Shown here: positions 42,566 to 51,760 of the stretch, piece by piece | Numbering within the stretch: position 1 is the first letter of the stretch | Layout of the letters: each line of letters begins with the position of its first letter | NCBI GenBank assembly: GCA_002482545.1 | Contig: DLGF01000025.1 | Coordinates: forward strand, 62,001 to 126,000 | From: Sporomusaceae bacterium UBA7701 | GTDB lineage: Bacteria; Bacillota; Negativicutes; Sporomusales; UBA7701 | Length of the DNA: 64,000 nt | Direction: 5' to 3' | Made by a program: the position numbers and the translations under genes | Notes under the pieces: generated by a model | The model's database searches: none | Told to the model about the DNA's origin: nothing | What the model saw: the letters and a program-made list of their open reading frames with translations, nothing else

Positions 42566-44188
42566 CTAACAGGCGTACGCTATCGCCAGCGCATCAGCCA
42601 CGGCCTTGTCGACCGACACCAGAGCGTCGGAGCGCCCCACCGGCAGCGAACTGTTGCCGACAGGGGCCATGAGTTTTCGCAGTTCGCTGTCAAAGGCCAG
42701 CATATAGTCGACAATATTCTGCGCCGCTTTATCAACATCCAGACGCCTGATCAGCCGTGGGTCCTGAGTGCAGATGCCAACCGGGCAGCGACCGGTATGG
42801 CAGGCGTTGCAACGGCCATTCTCGTTGCCGACGCAGCCGCACAGCTGGATGAGCAGCTTGGCGATAAACACGCCGTTGGCCCCCAGGCAAATCAGCTTAA
42901 AGGCGTCGGCGGCCGCCTGCCCGGTCATCCCGATCCCGCCGCCCGCCCAAAGGGGAACCTGGCCCTGGCGGCCCTGATTCACCGCCGCCAGATAACATTC
43001 GCGGACCTTGGACACCAAGGGATGGCCGGTGTGCTCCAGCGAAACGGTATTGGCCGCCCCGGTTCCGCCCTGGATGCCGTCCAGGAAGAAACCGCCGCAG
43101 ATTTGATAAGGGTCGCGGAGCAGATTGTTATAGACCGACACCGAGGTCGAGGAAGCCGCGCATTTAATGGCCACCGGTACGCGGAACCCGAAAGCCGCCC
43201 CCATTGACAGATGCATCTTCTGCACCGATTCCTCGATGGAGTACAGTCCCTGATGATTGGGCGGCGACAGCAGGTCGGCCTTCGGCACTCCCCGGATGGC
43301 CCGGATATGTTCGGCGACTTTCACCGCCGGGAGGAGCCCTCCGTCGCCCGGCTTGGCCCCCTGGCCGATTTTGATCAGAATCCCCGCCGGATCGGTTTGC
43401 ATCTCCGGCATCGCGGCGATAATCCGGTTCCAGCCGAAATGGCCGGAGGCGATTTGCAGGATCATGTACTGGAGATGCTCGGACCGCAACAGCCCCGGCG
43501 GAAGCCCGCCCTCGCCGGTGCACATTCGGACCGGCAGGTGGTGGACTTCGTTCAGATAAGCGGTTGCGAGGCAAATGGCTTCCCAGGCCCGCGGGGACAG
43601 CGCCCCCACCGACATGTCGCCGAAGATGACCGGATAAATCCAGCGAACCGGCGGCGTTTTACCGGTTACCTGCAACAGTCCCCCTTCCGCCGCCAGCGGC
43701 AGCGCTCCCGCTCCCAATACCCGGCCGAAGGGTGCCCGGATGTCAAACGTATGCCGCTCCGAATCGAGGGCCGGGTCCGTCATTTGCGATATCCGGCCAA
43801 CGACAATTTCATCCAGCGTCCGGCCCTTCAGGAGGTTGTTGCGCCCGCCCCGCTTGGCCGGAAGCCCCCCGCTCCGCACCAAGAGCTCGCTGCGGCTGTC
43901 GGGATTCCTCACCGGCCGTATCGCCCGGTTCGGACAGACCTTCGCGCACATCCCGCACCCCACGCAAGCCTCGGCCAGTTTACCGCTCTGCCGGATGACC
44001 GGCGCCAGCCGGTAAGCGGGAGCATTCCCGCCGCCGGGAGACGCCAGCCGGCGCTCGGTGGCGGCTTCGATCGCCTGGAACGTACAGACGGCGAGGCATT
44101 TGCCGCACATTTGGCAGCGCTCGGGCGAATATTCCAAAAGCCAGGGCAAATCATTCACCGTCACATCCTGAGCCATTACTGGAGCCAT
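42566..44188 (-). CDS. Glutamate synthase-like FMN domain protein with ferredoxin motifs
   Basis: This 540-residue protein begins with two 4Fe-4S motifs (CQMCGKCLAVC near residue 25, CVGCGMCAKVCP near 75). The FMN-binding catalytic domain of glutamate synthase follows: GEGGLPPGLL, IKIGQGAKPGDGGLLPAVKV near 275, FFLDGIQGGTGAA, then VPLWAGGGIGMTGQAAADAF. The Cys-rich segment CGCVGNENGRCNACHTGRCP near 455 matches the 3Fe-4S site of the family. It would convert 2-oxoglutarate plus ammonia to glutamate using electrons from its clusters. It overlaps the glutaminase-like gene by 13 bases. Confidence 0.93.
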   Translation of the reverse strand: MAPVMAQDVTVNDLPWLLEYSPERCQMCGKCLAVCTFQAIEAATERRLASPGGGNAPAYRLAPVIRQSGKLAEACVGCGMCAKVCPNRAIRPVRNPDSRSELLVRSGGLPAKRGGRNNLLKGRTLDEIVVGRISQMTDPALDSERHTFDIRAPFGRVLGAGALPLAAEGGLLQVTGKTPPVRWIYPVIFGDMSVGALSPRAWEAICLATAYLNEVHHLPVRMCTGEGGLPPGLLRSEHLQYMILQIASGHFGWNRIIAAMPEMQTDPAGILIKIGQGAKPGDGGLLPAVKVAEHIRAIRGVPKADLLSPPNHQGLYSIEESVQKMHLSMGAAFGFRVPVAIKCAASSTSVSVYNNLLRDPYQICGGFFLDGIQGGTGAANTVSLEHTGHPLVSKVRECYLAAVNQGRQGQVPLWAGGGIGMTGQAAADAFKLICLGANGVFIAKLLIQLCGCVGNENGRCNACHTGRCPVGICTQDPRLIRRLDVDKAAQNIVDYMLAFDSELRKLMAPVGNSSLPVGRSDALVSVDKAVADALAIAYAC

Positions 44189-45282
44189 CGCTGCACCTCC
44201 AAATCCGGGGTGATAATAACGACTTCCCGTTCATGCGGGTACACGTCCTCCTCGGTTTTTCGCCGGGGCAGGACGGCATTCAGCCCGCAGACCTCCGAAG
44301 TGATGACCTTGGTGGCGGCATCGCCGCCAATGACCACCGGGCGAAGCTTCTTGCCGTCGCAACAGCTCAGGAGGCTGCCGTCCGGCAACATCGCAATGAC
44401 GGTATTCGGGCCGTTGATCTCCAGATGAGCGAGCGACTGGCGGATGAGCCTGAGGGCGTCGCCATCCTTTCGCCCCTCCATTTCGGCGGCCGGCAGCGGC
44501 GTTATCACATGCTTGTAATACTGCACCGGCCATTTGAGGACATGCAGCACATAGTGCAAGGTATAGAGGAAATTTTGCGAGTCGGACTCAAAGCCGATGT
44601 AGCCCCGGTGCAGCGACCGCTGAAAATCCCGGTTGCGGGTGAAAAACGTATTCTCCCCATTGGCGCAGAGGGTATATCCCTGGAGAAAAAAAGGATGCGC
44701 GGCGTAACGCACGACCTCGTAGTTGGTATTCTGCCGGCACTGAACAACGATGTTTTTGGCCTGGAGCTCGCCGTTGTCTTCCCACAGGCGGAAGTAGTCG
44801 GCGATGTCGTGGGGTTTGCCGATTTCCTTCAGCGTAAGCACATTAGGCCAAAAGGAATAGACATATCCGGCCTGCTGCTGCTCCAGAAGGCTGCGCAGCT
44901 CCAGCCTGGCGTCCAGCAGCAGTTCCTGCTTTTCCTCCCAGGCCGCCTTGGCGTATTGCTCCGGATAGTCGTAGCAGCGGAAAATATAGTGCGGCATGGC
45001 CTTTATGTCCTGCCCGGTCCGCCGCTTCGGCTTGGGCACCCATTCAAACACCCGGTGAAAGTTCCGGGCTTCCATATAATCCTCGACCAGCTGCGTCCCT
45101 TTCTGGGTGCAGGCCAGCGAGAGCAGGGGAAGGTCGGGGTAGGGCGCAAACAGCCCGCCAAGGTCTTGCATCACCATGGCGAAACCCGAGTTGTCGTGTC
45201 CTTCCTGCTGGGGCATCATCAGCCGCAAGGCCTGCGACGGATGAACCGGCGCCTTGCTTTTAATCGCTCCAATCCGGCACAT
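44176..45282 (-). CDS. Class II glutamine amidotransferase (GltB N-terminal type)
   Basis: This 368-residue Ntn-hydrolase domain starts at ATG 45282 after AAAGGAG, so Cys2 becomes the N-terminal nucleophile after Met removal (MCRIGAIKS). Further family signs are QQEGHDNSGFAMV near residue 30 and RYAAHPFFLQGYTLCANGEN near 200. It should release ammonia from glutamine for the FMN-domain protein encoded next. The leader contains a ykkC-type riboswitch and terminator, so this three-gene unit is switched by a nucleotide signal. Confidence 0.92.
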   Translation of the reverse strand: MCRIGAIKSKAPVHPSQALRLMMPQQEGHDNSGFAMVMQDLGGLFAPYPDLPLLSLACTQKGTQLVEDYMEARNFHRVFEWVPKPKRRTGQDIKAMPHYIFRCYDYPEQYAKAAWEEKQELLLDARLELRSLLEQQQAGYVYSFWPNVLTLKEIGKPHDIADYFRLWEDNGELQAKNIVVQCRQNTNYEVVRYAAHPFFLQGYTLCANGENTFFTRNRDFQRSLHRGYIGFESDSQNFLYTLHYVLHVLKWPVQYYKHVITPLPAAEMEGRKDGDALRLIRQSLAHLEINGPNTVIAMLPDGSLLSCCDGKKLRPVVIGGDAATKVITSEVCGLNAVLPRRKTEEDVYPHEREVVIITPDLEVQRWLQ

Positions 45283-45361
45283 TTGCCTCGCTCCTTTCCG
45301 GGGATGGTAGGCCGGGCGGGTCCGCCTGCTAGATTGCTGAGCCAGGCCGCGCTTGGGACAG

Positions 45362-45488
45362 CAAAAGACCCGGCAAAGAGGGCCCCTTGTTCCGGGACCT
45401 TCCGCCGGGTCTTTTATGCCCACGGTGTAACGCTTTCGCGTCTGTGCCGCTCGGTCCAGCCCGCCTTTCAGCACGGAACCCTAGGCAC
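45362..45488 (-). ncRNA. ykkC-class riboswitch, probably ppGpp-binding, with terminator
   Basis: On the minus strand the leader shows the ykkC landmarks in order: CTAGGGTTCCG, GCTGGACCGAG, ACACCGTGG and ATAAAAGACCCGG. The last block pairs with GCCGGGTCTTTT (45363-45374) in a 12-bp terminator stem. The ykkC scaffold has guanidine, ppGpp and PRPP subclasses. Subclass 2a (ppGpp) is associated with glutamate synthase and branched-chain amino acid genes, and here it precedes a split glutamate synthase, so ppGpp is the best guess. The subclass-specific bases were not verified. Confidence 0.8.
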
Positions 45489-45504
45489 ACTCCCAAAATA
45501 CTAT

Positions 45505-45533
45505 TGTATATTTACATTAGACTAATGTGTTAA
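45505..45533 (-). promoter_or_regulatory. Promoter of the glutamate synthase-like operon
   Basis: TTAACA (45528-45533) and TATACA (45505-45510) with a 17-base spacer; the transcript would start about 10 bases before the riboswitch. Confidence 0.65.
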
Positions 45534-45586
45534 CTTCATTATAAAAACCGCCTTCAATCCTGTCAAGAGAATCATTAATTTACATT

Positions 45587-47467
45587 CTATTCAGATTTAT
45601 CAGGAAGCCGGGGCCCGGCGCGGCGGGCATCCCCGTCGCGAATGGTGTATTTTTGCTGGTCGAAGAACTCGATGAGCGGCAAGGCTACCTTGCGGGAAGT
45701 TTCCAGCATGTCCCGCAGTTCTCCGACCGATATGGTCGGATTGGCCGCAAAATGGTTGCGCACCACGCCGGCGACATATTCGATTGTCGCTTTGGCCAGC
45801 ACCAGGTCCCCAACCCGGTGCAGGGCCCCTTCCTTCAGCAGGATATCGAGCGCCGCCCGCGCCTTATCCGCCGGGACGCCCAGCTTCTCCGCCAGCAGGG
45901 GCGGGTCAACGCTTGTCAGTCCGATACTCCTGAAAGCGTCCTCCGCCCGGCTTACGAGGTTTTGCCGCCAGTCGTCATGTTTGCTGGCAAATTCGCGCAA
46001 GGCCAGGTCCGCGCCGGCAATCACCACTGCGCCTTGCTTTTGCCAATAGTCCAGCAGCACTTCACAGGCTCTTTCCTTCAGGCCGAGTTTTTGCCGGGCA
46101 ATTTCCTTCGACAACCCAGGCCGGTCCGGCTGTTCCTGGTGATAGCCGGCGAGCAGTTCCGTCAGCCGTTTCACCAGGCCGGCTTCCATGGCGCTGGTGA
46201 GATAGAAGCTGCCCAACACCATGACCACGCCGTCCGTCCTCAGGTTCTCAAGCACTTGTTCCACAAGACGGTCCGGAAGATAGCCGGCCGACCGCTTGAT
46301 GTCCTCCAAAGAAATTGGCTGGCCGTGGTCGGCGATAATTTTCGCGATAATTTCCCGGTCATCGTGCCGGTCCAGCGCCTCCGCAAGCTCAAGGCGGCGC
46401 GGCGACAGCCGCCGCGCCGGTTTGGCCGGAGCGAGAAGCGTCACTCCGCCCAGAAGATGCTGCGGCGAGTACAGCCTTACAATTCCCCGGTCCCCCAGGG
46501 CCGCCCCCAGCGGCTCTTCCAGCAGCAGCCGGCTATACCTTGGCGGCAAATCCTTGTAATAGTGGAGCCTTCCCAAAACTTCGGCGGTTCCCAGATGCAG
46601 CCGGATGCGCGTACCGGCCGGCACCTCCTCCCGCCAGTCGGCGATCACGTCCCAGGTGGCGGCGGTCAGGCCCCGGGCCGGTGCGCTCAGCTCCATGCCG
46701 CGCTCCAGGGCCTCCATATCGCTCCCGCTCAGATTGATGGCGGTCCGCTGGCCGGCGTTGATCCGTTCCGCCTTCTGCCCGTGCGACTCCATGCCTCGCA
46801 CCTTGACGGTCGCCCCGCCCGGATACACTTTTAAGGTGTCGCCGACCGCCACCGTCCCGCTGAGGGCTGATCCTGTGACAACCGTCCCATGCCCTTTTAC
46901 CGTAAAGGCCCGGTCGATCCAGAGGCGGAACGGGGCCTGGGTATCCCGGGCCGGTACCTTTCCGGCGACCGCGAGGAGGGTTTGGCGAAGGTCCGACAGC
47001 CCTGCGCCGGTTATGGCCGACACCCGGCACAGCGGGGCCTGGGCCAGGAAGGTATCCGCCAGCAGCCCTCTGACGTCGTCCTCCACCAGCTCCAGCCAAT
47101 CGTCCTCCACTTTATCGGCTTTGTTAAGGGCCACGACACCGTGCCGCACCCCATAGAGGCCCAGCATGGCAAGATGCTCCCGCGTCTGCGGCATGACGCC
47201 TTCGTCAGCGGCGATAACCAGCATGACCATATCAATCCCGCCGGTTCCGGCGAGCATATTTTTGAGGAACCGTTCGTGGCCCGGCACGTCGACAATTCCG
47301 GCGGTAATATCCTCGCTCAGGTGCAAGGCCGCAAAGCCGAGATCAATCGATATCCCCCGGGCCTTTTCTTCTTTGAGGCGGTCGGTGTCGGTGCCGGTCA
47401 AGGCTTTGATCAGCGCGGTCTTACCATGGTCGACGTGGCCGGCGGTACCGATGATGATGTGCTTCAC
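45587..47467 (-). CDS. selB: Selenocysteine-specific elongation factor
   Basis: This 626-residue protein starts at GTG 47467, whose bases overlap the selA stop (GTGA). The GTPase domain has GTAGHVDHGKTALIKALTG, VDVPGHERF and LNKADKVE. It is followed by EF-Tu-like domains 2 and 3 and a C-terminal set of winged helices (about residues 370-626) that grips SECIS hairpins. It brings Sec-tRNA to UGA codons such as the one in selD. Length is normal. Confidence 0.96.
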   Translation of the reverse strand: MKHIIIGTAGHVDHGKTALIKALTGTDTDRLKEEKARGISIDLGFAALHLSEDITAGIVDVPGHERFLKNMLAGTGGIDMVMLVIAADEGVMPQTREHLAMLGLYGVRHGVVALNKADKVEDDWLELVEDDVRGLLADTFLAQAPLCRVSAITGAGLSDLRQTLLAVAGKVPARDTQAPFRLWIDRAFTVKGHGTVVTGSALSGTVAVGDTLKVYPGGATVKVRGMESHGQKAERINAGQRTAINLSGSDMEALERGMELSAPARGLTAATWDVIADWREEVPAGTRIRLHLGTAEVLGRLHYYKDLPPRYSRLLLEEPLGAALGDRGIVRLYSPQHLLGGVTLLAPAKPARRLSPRRLELAEALDRHDDREIIAKIIADHGQPISLEDIKRSAGYLPDRLVEQVLENLRTDGVVMVLGSFYLTSAMEAGLVKRLTELLAGYHQEQPDRPGLSKEIARQKLGLKERACEVLLDYWQKQGAVVIAGADLALREFASKHDDWRQNLVSRAEDAFRSIGLTSVDPPLLAEKLGVPADKARAALDILLKEGALHRVGDLVLAKATIEYVAGVVRNHFAANPTISVGELRDMLETSRKVALPLIEFFDQQKYTIRDGDARRAGPRLPDKSE

Positions 47468-48861
47468 GCTCCCGCTCCTTCCCCGATGTCGCGCAAAGCG
47501 GCCAGAATATCCGCGGTATCTGAGTCTCGCAGGCACCGGACGTCCAGAATGATCTTGGCTTCCTGGACCCTGACCACCACCGGTATTTCGCGTATCCGCA
47601 GCCGCCTCTCCAGTGACGACGCACCGATTTCCCGATGGGTCAGCGCCACCCCGTGACCGACAAGATCCACGGCCGGCAACGAGCCTCCCCCTGCCTGCGA
47701 GTTGAGCCTGATCAGCTCAGCCTGCCAGTCCGGACCGAGCTTCTGAAGCTCCCTGGCCAGCCCCTCCGCCCGTTCGGCAAGTTCTTCCGGACTGATATGA
47801 AGCATATACTGAACGGGGATATCTTCCTTCGGATTGCCCAGGGAGTAATCGAGCAACGTGCCTTCCAGGGCCGCCAGAGACAGCTTGTCGATCCGGATGG
47901 CCCTGAGCAGGGGGTGCTTGCGCATCTTGTCGATATACTCCTTTTGGCCGGCGATCATTCCGGCCTGGCTCCCCCCGAACAACTTGTCGCCGCTGAAGGT
48001 CACCACCGACATTCCCGCCGCCAGCCGTTCCGAAACCGCCGGCTCCCGCCACCCTTTGGCCTCGATCGGCAAAAGGGTGCCGCTCCCCAGGTCCTCGATA
48101 ACCGGAATCCCGTTCCGGCTGGCCAACTCCACCAAGCCTTCATCCTCCGGCTGGGAAGTAAAACCCACGATCCGGTAATTACTTGTGTGAACTTTAAGAA
48201 TCGCCGCCGTATCCGGTCCGATGGCCCGTTCATAGTCATACAGATGGGTCTTGTTGGTCGTCCCCACTTCCACCAGCCTTGCCCCGCTCTGCCTGAGCAC
48301 ATCCGGCACCCGGAACGAGCCGCCGATTTCCACCAGTTCTCCTCTGCTTACGATAACCTCCCGCCCGCTCGCCAGCGCCGAAAGTACGAGCAGTACGGCC
48401 GCGGCGTTATTGTTGACGACAATAGCGCCTTCCGCCCCGATCAGGCCGCAGATGCGGTCGGCGATATGGGCGTACCGGCTGCCCCGCTCGCCGGACGCAA
48501 CATCATATTCCAGGTTGCTGTACCCCTCCATCACCGCCGTGATCCGTTCGCGGGCCCGCCTGCTCAAGGGCGCCCGCCCCAGATTGGTGTGCAGCACCAC
48601 CCCGGTGGCGTTGATTACCCGCCGCAGGCTGGGCTGTTCGATATGGGCCAGCATATCCTGCGCCAGACGCAGAATTCCCGCCGGGGAAATATCGGTTTCC
48701 TGCTCCTGCCGCAGTTGATTGCGCGCGGCATCGGTTGCCTGACGGATAACACGAACCAGCAATTCCCGCGGAACGCCCGCAAGGCAAGGCTCCTCCGCCG
48801 CTGAGGCGATCAGCCGGTCAATTGCCGGAATGGCTCGAAACTTTTCGCGAAGATCTTCCAT
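47464..48861 (-). CDS. selA: L-seryl-tRNA(Sec) selenium transferase
   Basis: This 465-residue PLP enzyme converts seryl-tRNA(Sec) to selenocysteyl-tRNA(Sec) with selenophosphate. It has the N-terminal tRNA-binding helices, RRVINATGVVLHTNLGRAPL near residue 80, VVNNNAAAVLLVLSALA, and the PLP-lysine region TFSGDKLFGGSQAGM near 295. It precedes selB with a four-base overlap. Its selenophosphate source, selD, lies about 8 kb away. Confidence 0.96.
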   Translation of the reverse strand: MEDLREKFRAIPAIDRLIASAAEEPCLAGVPRELLVRVIRQATDAARNQLRQEQETDISPAGILRLAQDMLAHIEQPSLRRVINATGVVLHTNLGRAPLSRRARERITAVMEGYSNLEYDVASGERGSRYAHIADRICGLIGAEGAIVVNNNAAAVLLVLSALASGREVIVSRGELVEIGGSFRVPDVLRQSGARLVEVGTTNKTHLYDYERAIGPDTAAILKVHTSNYRIVGFTSQPEDEGLVELASRNGIPVIEDLGSGTLLPIEAKGWREPAVSERLAAGMSVVTFSGDKLFGGSQAGMIAGQKEYIDKMRKHPLLRAIRIDKLSLAALEGTLLDYSLGNPKEDIPVQYMLHISPEELAERAEGLARELQKLGPDWQAELIRLNSQAGGGSLPAVDLVGHGVALTHREIGASSLERRLRIREIPVVVRVQEAKIILDVRCLRDSDTADILAALRDIGEGAGA

Positions 48862-48986
48862 ACAGCCTCCTTAGTAACCGTTGTCTATAGTAATATTCCA
48901 ACTTGGCCGCGCTTTTCCTGTCTTGGCGAATAGTCTGCCTTCAAAATTGGGCATAATGGTAACAATCTTTATGTCAGGAGCTGGCT

Positions 48987-49580
48987 ATGCTTAACCGACT
49001 CATGAATTGGCCGAAACCAACCCCGGAACTTAAGTTTAATATCCAGAATCCCGATTCTCTGCACAGCCTTTCCAGCCATCTTCGCTCGGTCATGCTGGAG
49101 GCTAAAGGCTTGGAAAGGGATATCGTCATCATCTGTATCGGCACCGACCGGTCTACGGGTGACGCCCTTGGTCCGCTTACCGGCAGCAAGCTGCGCACTC
49201 TCCACTTCTATCCCCATGTTTACGGCACTCTGGAAGAACCCGTCCATGCGACCAATCTCCCGGAAACCCTGCTTACGATCCATTCGCAGTACACGCTTCC
49301 CTACGTTATCGCCATCGATGCCTGCCTGGGCAAGCTCGAGAATGTCGGCTGCATTTCCGTCGGCCGCGGCTCGCTCAAGCCGGGCGCCGCGGTCAACAAG
49401 AACCTGCCGGCGGTCGGCGACGCCTATATCACCGGCATTGTCAATGTCGGCGGATTCATGGAGCATATGGTGCTGCAAAGCACCCGGCTGAATTTAGTCG
49501 TCAAAATGGCCGACGTTATCGCCTACAGCCTGGCTTATGGCCTGCGCGAACTCCAGGGCGCCGATCTGTGTCGGCGCTAG
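48987..49580 (+). CDS. yyaC: Spore protease YyaC
   Basis: This 197-residue protein is related to the GPR/HybD-type peptidase fold. It has IVIICIGTDRSTGDALGPLT near residue 45 with the acidic residues typical of the fold, then YVIAIDACLGKLENVGCISV and KPGAAVNKNLPAVGD. It occurs in spore formers and is expressed in the forespore in Bacillus; the target is not established. It is one of few plus-strand genes here, with AGGAG before ATG 48987. Confidence 0.92.
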   Translation: MLNRLMNWPKPTPELKFNIQNPDSLHSLSSHLRSVMLEAKGLERDIVIICIGTDRSTGDALGPLTGSKLRTLHFYPHVYGTLEEPVHATNLPETLLTIHSQYTLPYVIAIDACLGKLENVGCISVGRGSLKPGAAVNKNLPAVGDAYITGIVNVGGFMEHMVLQSTRLNLVVKMADVIAYSLAYGLRELQGADLCRR

Positions 49581-49655
49581 CAGCCTTTTGCCGATTTGCC
49601 GGCCAAAACCCGATACGCCAAAAAGCAGGGCGCCGCTCCGGGCGCCCTGCTGATG

Positions 49656-49892
49656 TTATAGTCGGTCCAGTTCATCCAGGATCTCTTCCGGCGTTTTCCC
49701 CACCGCGCTGATGACCGGCACTTCGGTCAGCGTGTCCTGCATGTTCATAAGGTTGATGTCGGCTCCGCTCACCACGATGGCGTCAATCCCGTCCAGATTG
49801 GAGTGGTCCAGACTCACCACTTCATAGCCTTCCGTTTCCAGCAATTCGATGACATTGGACAGGTTTGGTTCTACAGCGATGATCCCCTGCAT
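49656..49892 (-). CDS. YkuS/UPF0180 family protein, first copy
   Basis: This 78-residue protein starts at ATG 49892, 11 bases after GGAGG; GTG 49904 overlaps that site. The pattern IAVEPNLSNVIELLETEGYE, then DAIVVSGADINLM and GKTPEEILDEL, is the YkuS/UPF0180 family. A paralog lies 52 bases upstream. The function is unknown. Confidence 0.8.
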   Translation of the reverse strand: MQGIIAVEPNLSNVIELLETEGYEVVSLDHSNLDGIDAIVVSGADINLMNMQDTLTEVPVISAVGKTPEEILDELDRL

Positions 49893-49956
49893 CTTTACAT
49901 GCACCTCCGCAGATAGTGTCCCTGCTTTCGCCGGCTTTATACCCCGGCGCCGGAAA

Positions 49957-50199
49957 TCAGCCCAATTTATTCTCCAGATGGGCGGCGACCTGCTCGGGAG
50001 TCAGGCCCGCGGCGTTGACCAATACCGTGTTCTTGGCGTTCGCCGCCCCGGGCAGGCTATTTTCCAGAGGTTCCCCGCTGTATACCACCGCTTCAATCGG
50101 CCGGACATAGCCCAGCATATCCACCACCTCATAACCCCTGGCATGCAGATGGTCCTTTACATCTTCCAGGCCCGGCTCCACCGAAACCAGCCGCGACAT
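49957..50199 (-). CDS. YkuS/UPF0180 family protein, second copy
   Basis: This 80-residue paralog of the gene at 49656-49892 shares VEPGLEDVKDHLHARGYEVV, then AVVYSGEPLENS and GLTPEQVAAHLE. CGGAGGTG precedes ATG 50199. The two copies differ enough to be an old duplication. Confidence 0.82.
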   Translation of the reverse strand: MSRLVSVEPGLEDVKDHLHARGYEVVDMLGYVRPIEAVVYSGEPLENSLPGAANAKNTVLVNAAGLTPEQVAAHLENKLG

Positions 50200-50246
50200 A
50201 AAAACACCTCCGACAATTTTTCATAGTGTTTGCGGAGGTGTCGATT

Positions 50247-50672
50247 TCATACGGATTGACTTTTGGCCGGAGCGGCTTTTGCGTCCTTGGCCTTGTTGTC
50301 CCACTCGCCGTTTTTTTCGCCGTGGCGCATTTCACAGGCACCCTTGAAAACAGCGCCTTCGCCGATAATCAGGACTCCGGTCTTAATATCGCCGTACAAC
50401 TTCCCACTTGGTGCCAGCTCCAGCTTGTCCGCGACTTCCACATTGCCGTACACCGAGCCGGCAATCGTCGCGCTGCGCGCCCGGATTTGGGCTTTGACAT
50501 TGCCGGTTTCGCCGACCACGATGTCGCCTTTGGCCGTAATCTCGCCTTCCACCTGTCCGTCGACCCTCAACGTGCCGCCGGCGTTAACCGTGCCTTTTAC
50601 CTGAGTTCCCTGCCCGATCAGAGTTTCGACTTGATCTGAGAATACGGGCGCTCGTTTGCTGCTGCCGAACAT
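50247..50672 (-). CDS. Bactofilin
   Basis: This 141-residue polymer-forming protein has a right-handed beta-helix core of short repeats (VKGTVNAGGTLRVDGQVEGE, VVGETGNVKAQIRARSATIA, GSVYGNVEVADKLELAPSGK) with an N-terminal tail and a charged C-terminal tail. Bactofilins make filaments at the membrane and often work with M23 peptidases in shaping the cell wall; the M23 gene is directly upstream at 50692. Confidence 0.92.
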   Translation of the reverse strand: MFGSSKRAPVFSDQVETLIGQGTQVKGTVNAGGTLRVDGQVEGEITAKGDIVVGETGNVKAQIRARSATIAGSVYGNVEVADKLELAPSGKLYGDIKTGVLIIGEGAVFKGACEMRHGEKNGEWDNKAKDAKAAPAKSQSV

Positions 50673-50691
50673 TCATCTCTCTCCTCTGGTT

Positions 50692-51681
50692 TTACAAAAA
50701 ATTCGCCGGATTAACAGCTGTTCCGTTTACGCGAACTTCATAGTGGCAATGCGCGCCGGTGCTGTTGCCGGTGCTACCCATATGAGCGATGACCTGGCCT
50801 TTTTTGACCCTGTCCCCTACGTTCACAAGCAGCTCGGAGTTGTGTCCGTAAAGCGTGACAATCCCATTTCCATGGTCGATCTGTATCAATTTACCGTAGC
50901 CGCTGTACCAGCCGCTGTAGGACACTTCGCCGTCAGCGGTGGCCATGATCGGCGTACCGTAGTCATTAGCAATGTCGATGCCCGGGTGCCAGTCGTTTCC
51001 CCATCCCCAAGGCGATCCCCGCCAGCCGAACCGGGAAGTGACGTCGCCGCTGGTCGGCCAGACCGAGGGAGTTGCGGCAAGCCGGGCGTTGCGATCCACC
51101 AGTGCTGCCTGGAGCGCCGTAAGGCTTTGTTCCCTCGCCTTTGCCGTTGCCTGAAGCTCCTGCACCAGATTGACGAGGTCATTGACCTCCGGTTTCGCGG
51201 TCGGCCCGCCCTGGCCGCTGTGTCCGGCAGCCGGCCTTGTAATTCCTGAACGGGAGGCCGGCAGCTCATCACTGTTGACCATCTTCCGTATATCAGCGTC
51301 AAGTTTATTGAGCCGATTCATGTCGTCCTGCAACACCGCAGTCGCTTTTGCCAGCTCCTCAATCTGCGTATGCTGGTTCACGTTGACTTGCCTGAGTTGT
51401 TCAAGCTCTGCTCGCTCTGTGCTTGCGACATTCAGAGCGTACCGGTAGCTGACAAACGTGCCGATTGTAAGCACCGCCAGCACACCAAGTGCGGCAGCAG
51501 AAAATTGGAGCGCTCTGACAGGCAACCGGAAACTTCTCACGTTCTTGCCATGGTGCGGCACGATCATTAACGTGTATTCCCGTTTTTCCGACCGGGACCT
51601 CGGTCTGGCTATCCCGGCTTTCTGCCAAAGCTTCGCCCAAAATGATTGCCCTGCCCCGCTCCTTGTGTGTTGTACAGGCAT
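50692..51681 (-). CDS. M23-family cell-wall peptidase, membrane-anchored
   Basis: This 329-residue protein starts at ATG 51681. One membrane helix lies near residues 55-80 (LQFSAAALGVLAVLTIGTFV), followed by a coiled coil (about 85-140). The C-terminal LytM domain has the zinc ligands HPGIDIA near 235 and HCHYEVR near 310, with GWGNDW and VTLYGH between. It likely cuts peptidoglycan cross-bridges on the outside and may cooperate with the bactofilin encoded 20 bases downstream. Confidence 0.92.
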   Translation of the reverse strand: MPVQHTRSGAGQSFWAKLWQKAGIARPRSRSEKREYTLMIVPHHGKNVRSFRLPVRALQFSAAALGVLAVLTIGTFVSYRYALNVASTERAELEQLRQVNVNQHTQIEELAKATAVLQDDMNRLNKLDADIRKMVNSDELPASRSGITRPAAGHSGQGGPTAKPEVNDLVNLVQELQATAKAREQSLTALQAALVDRNARLAATPSVWPTSGDVTSRFGWRGSPWGWGNDWHPGIDIANDYGTPIMATADGEVSYSGWYSGYGKLIQIDHGNGIVTLYGHNSELLVNVGDRVKKGQVIAHMGSTGNSTGAHCHYEVRVNGTAVNPANFL

Positions 51682-51760
51682 CTCACCACCGTCCCTTCGA
51701 CAAATAGTGCGTACCCCAATAAGGTATAAATATATTCGCCGGTAGTATGTCCAATTCCTG

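Noticed and set aside
45489..45586. tRNA-Sec gene near selA/selB
   Set aside because: No long-acceptor tRNA with a UCA anticodon was found between selB and the riboswitch, around selA or elsewhere in the window.
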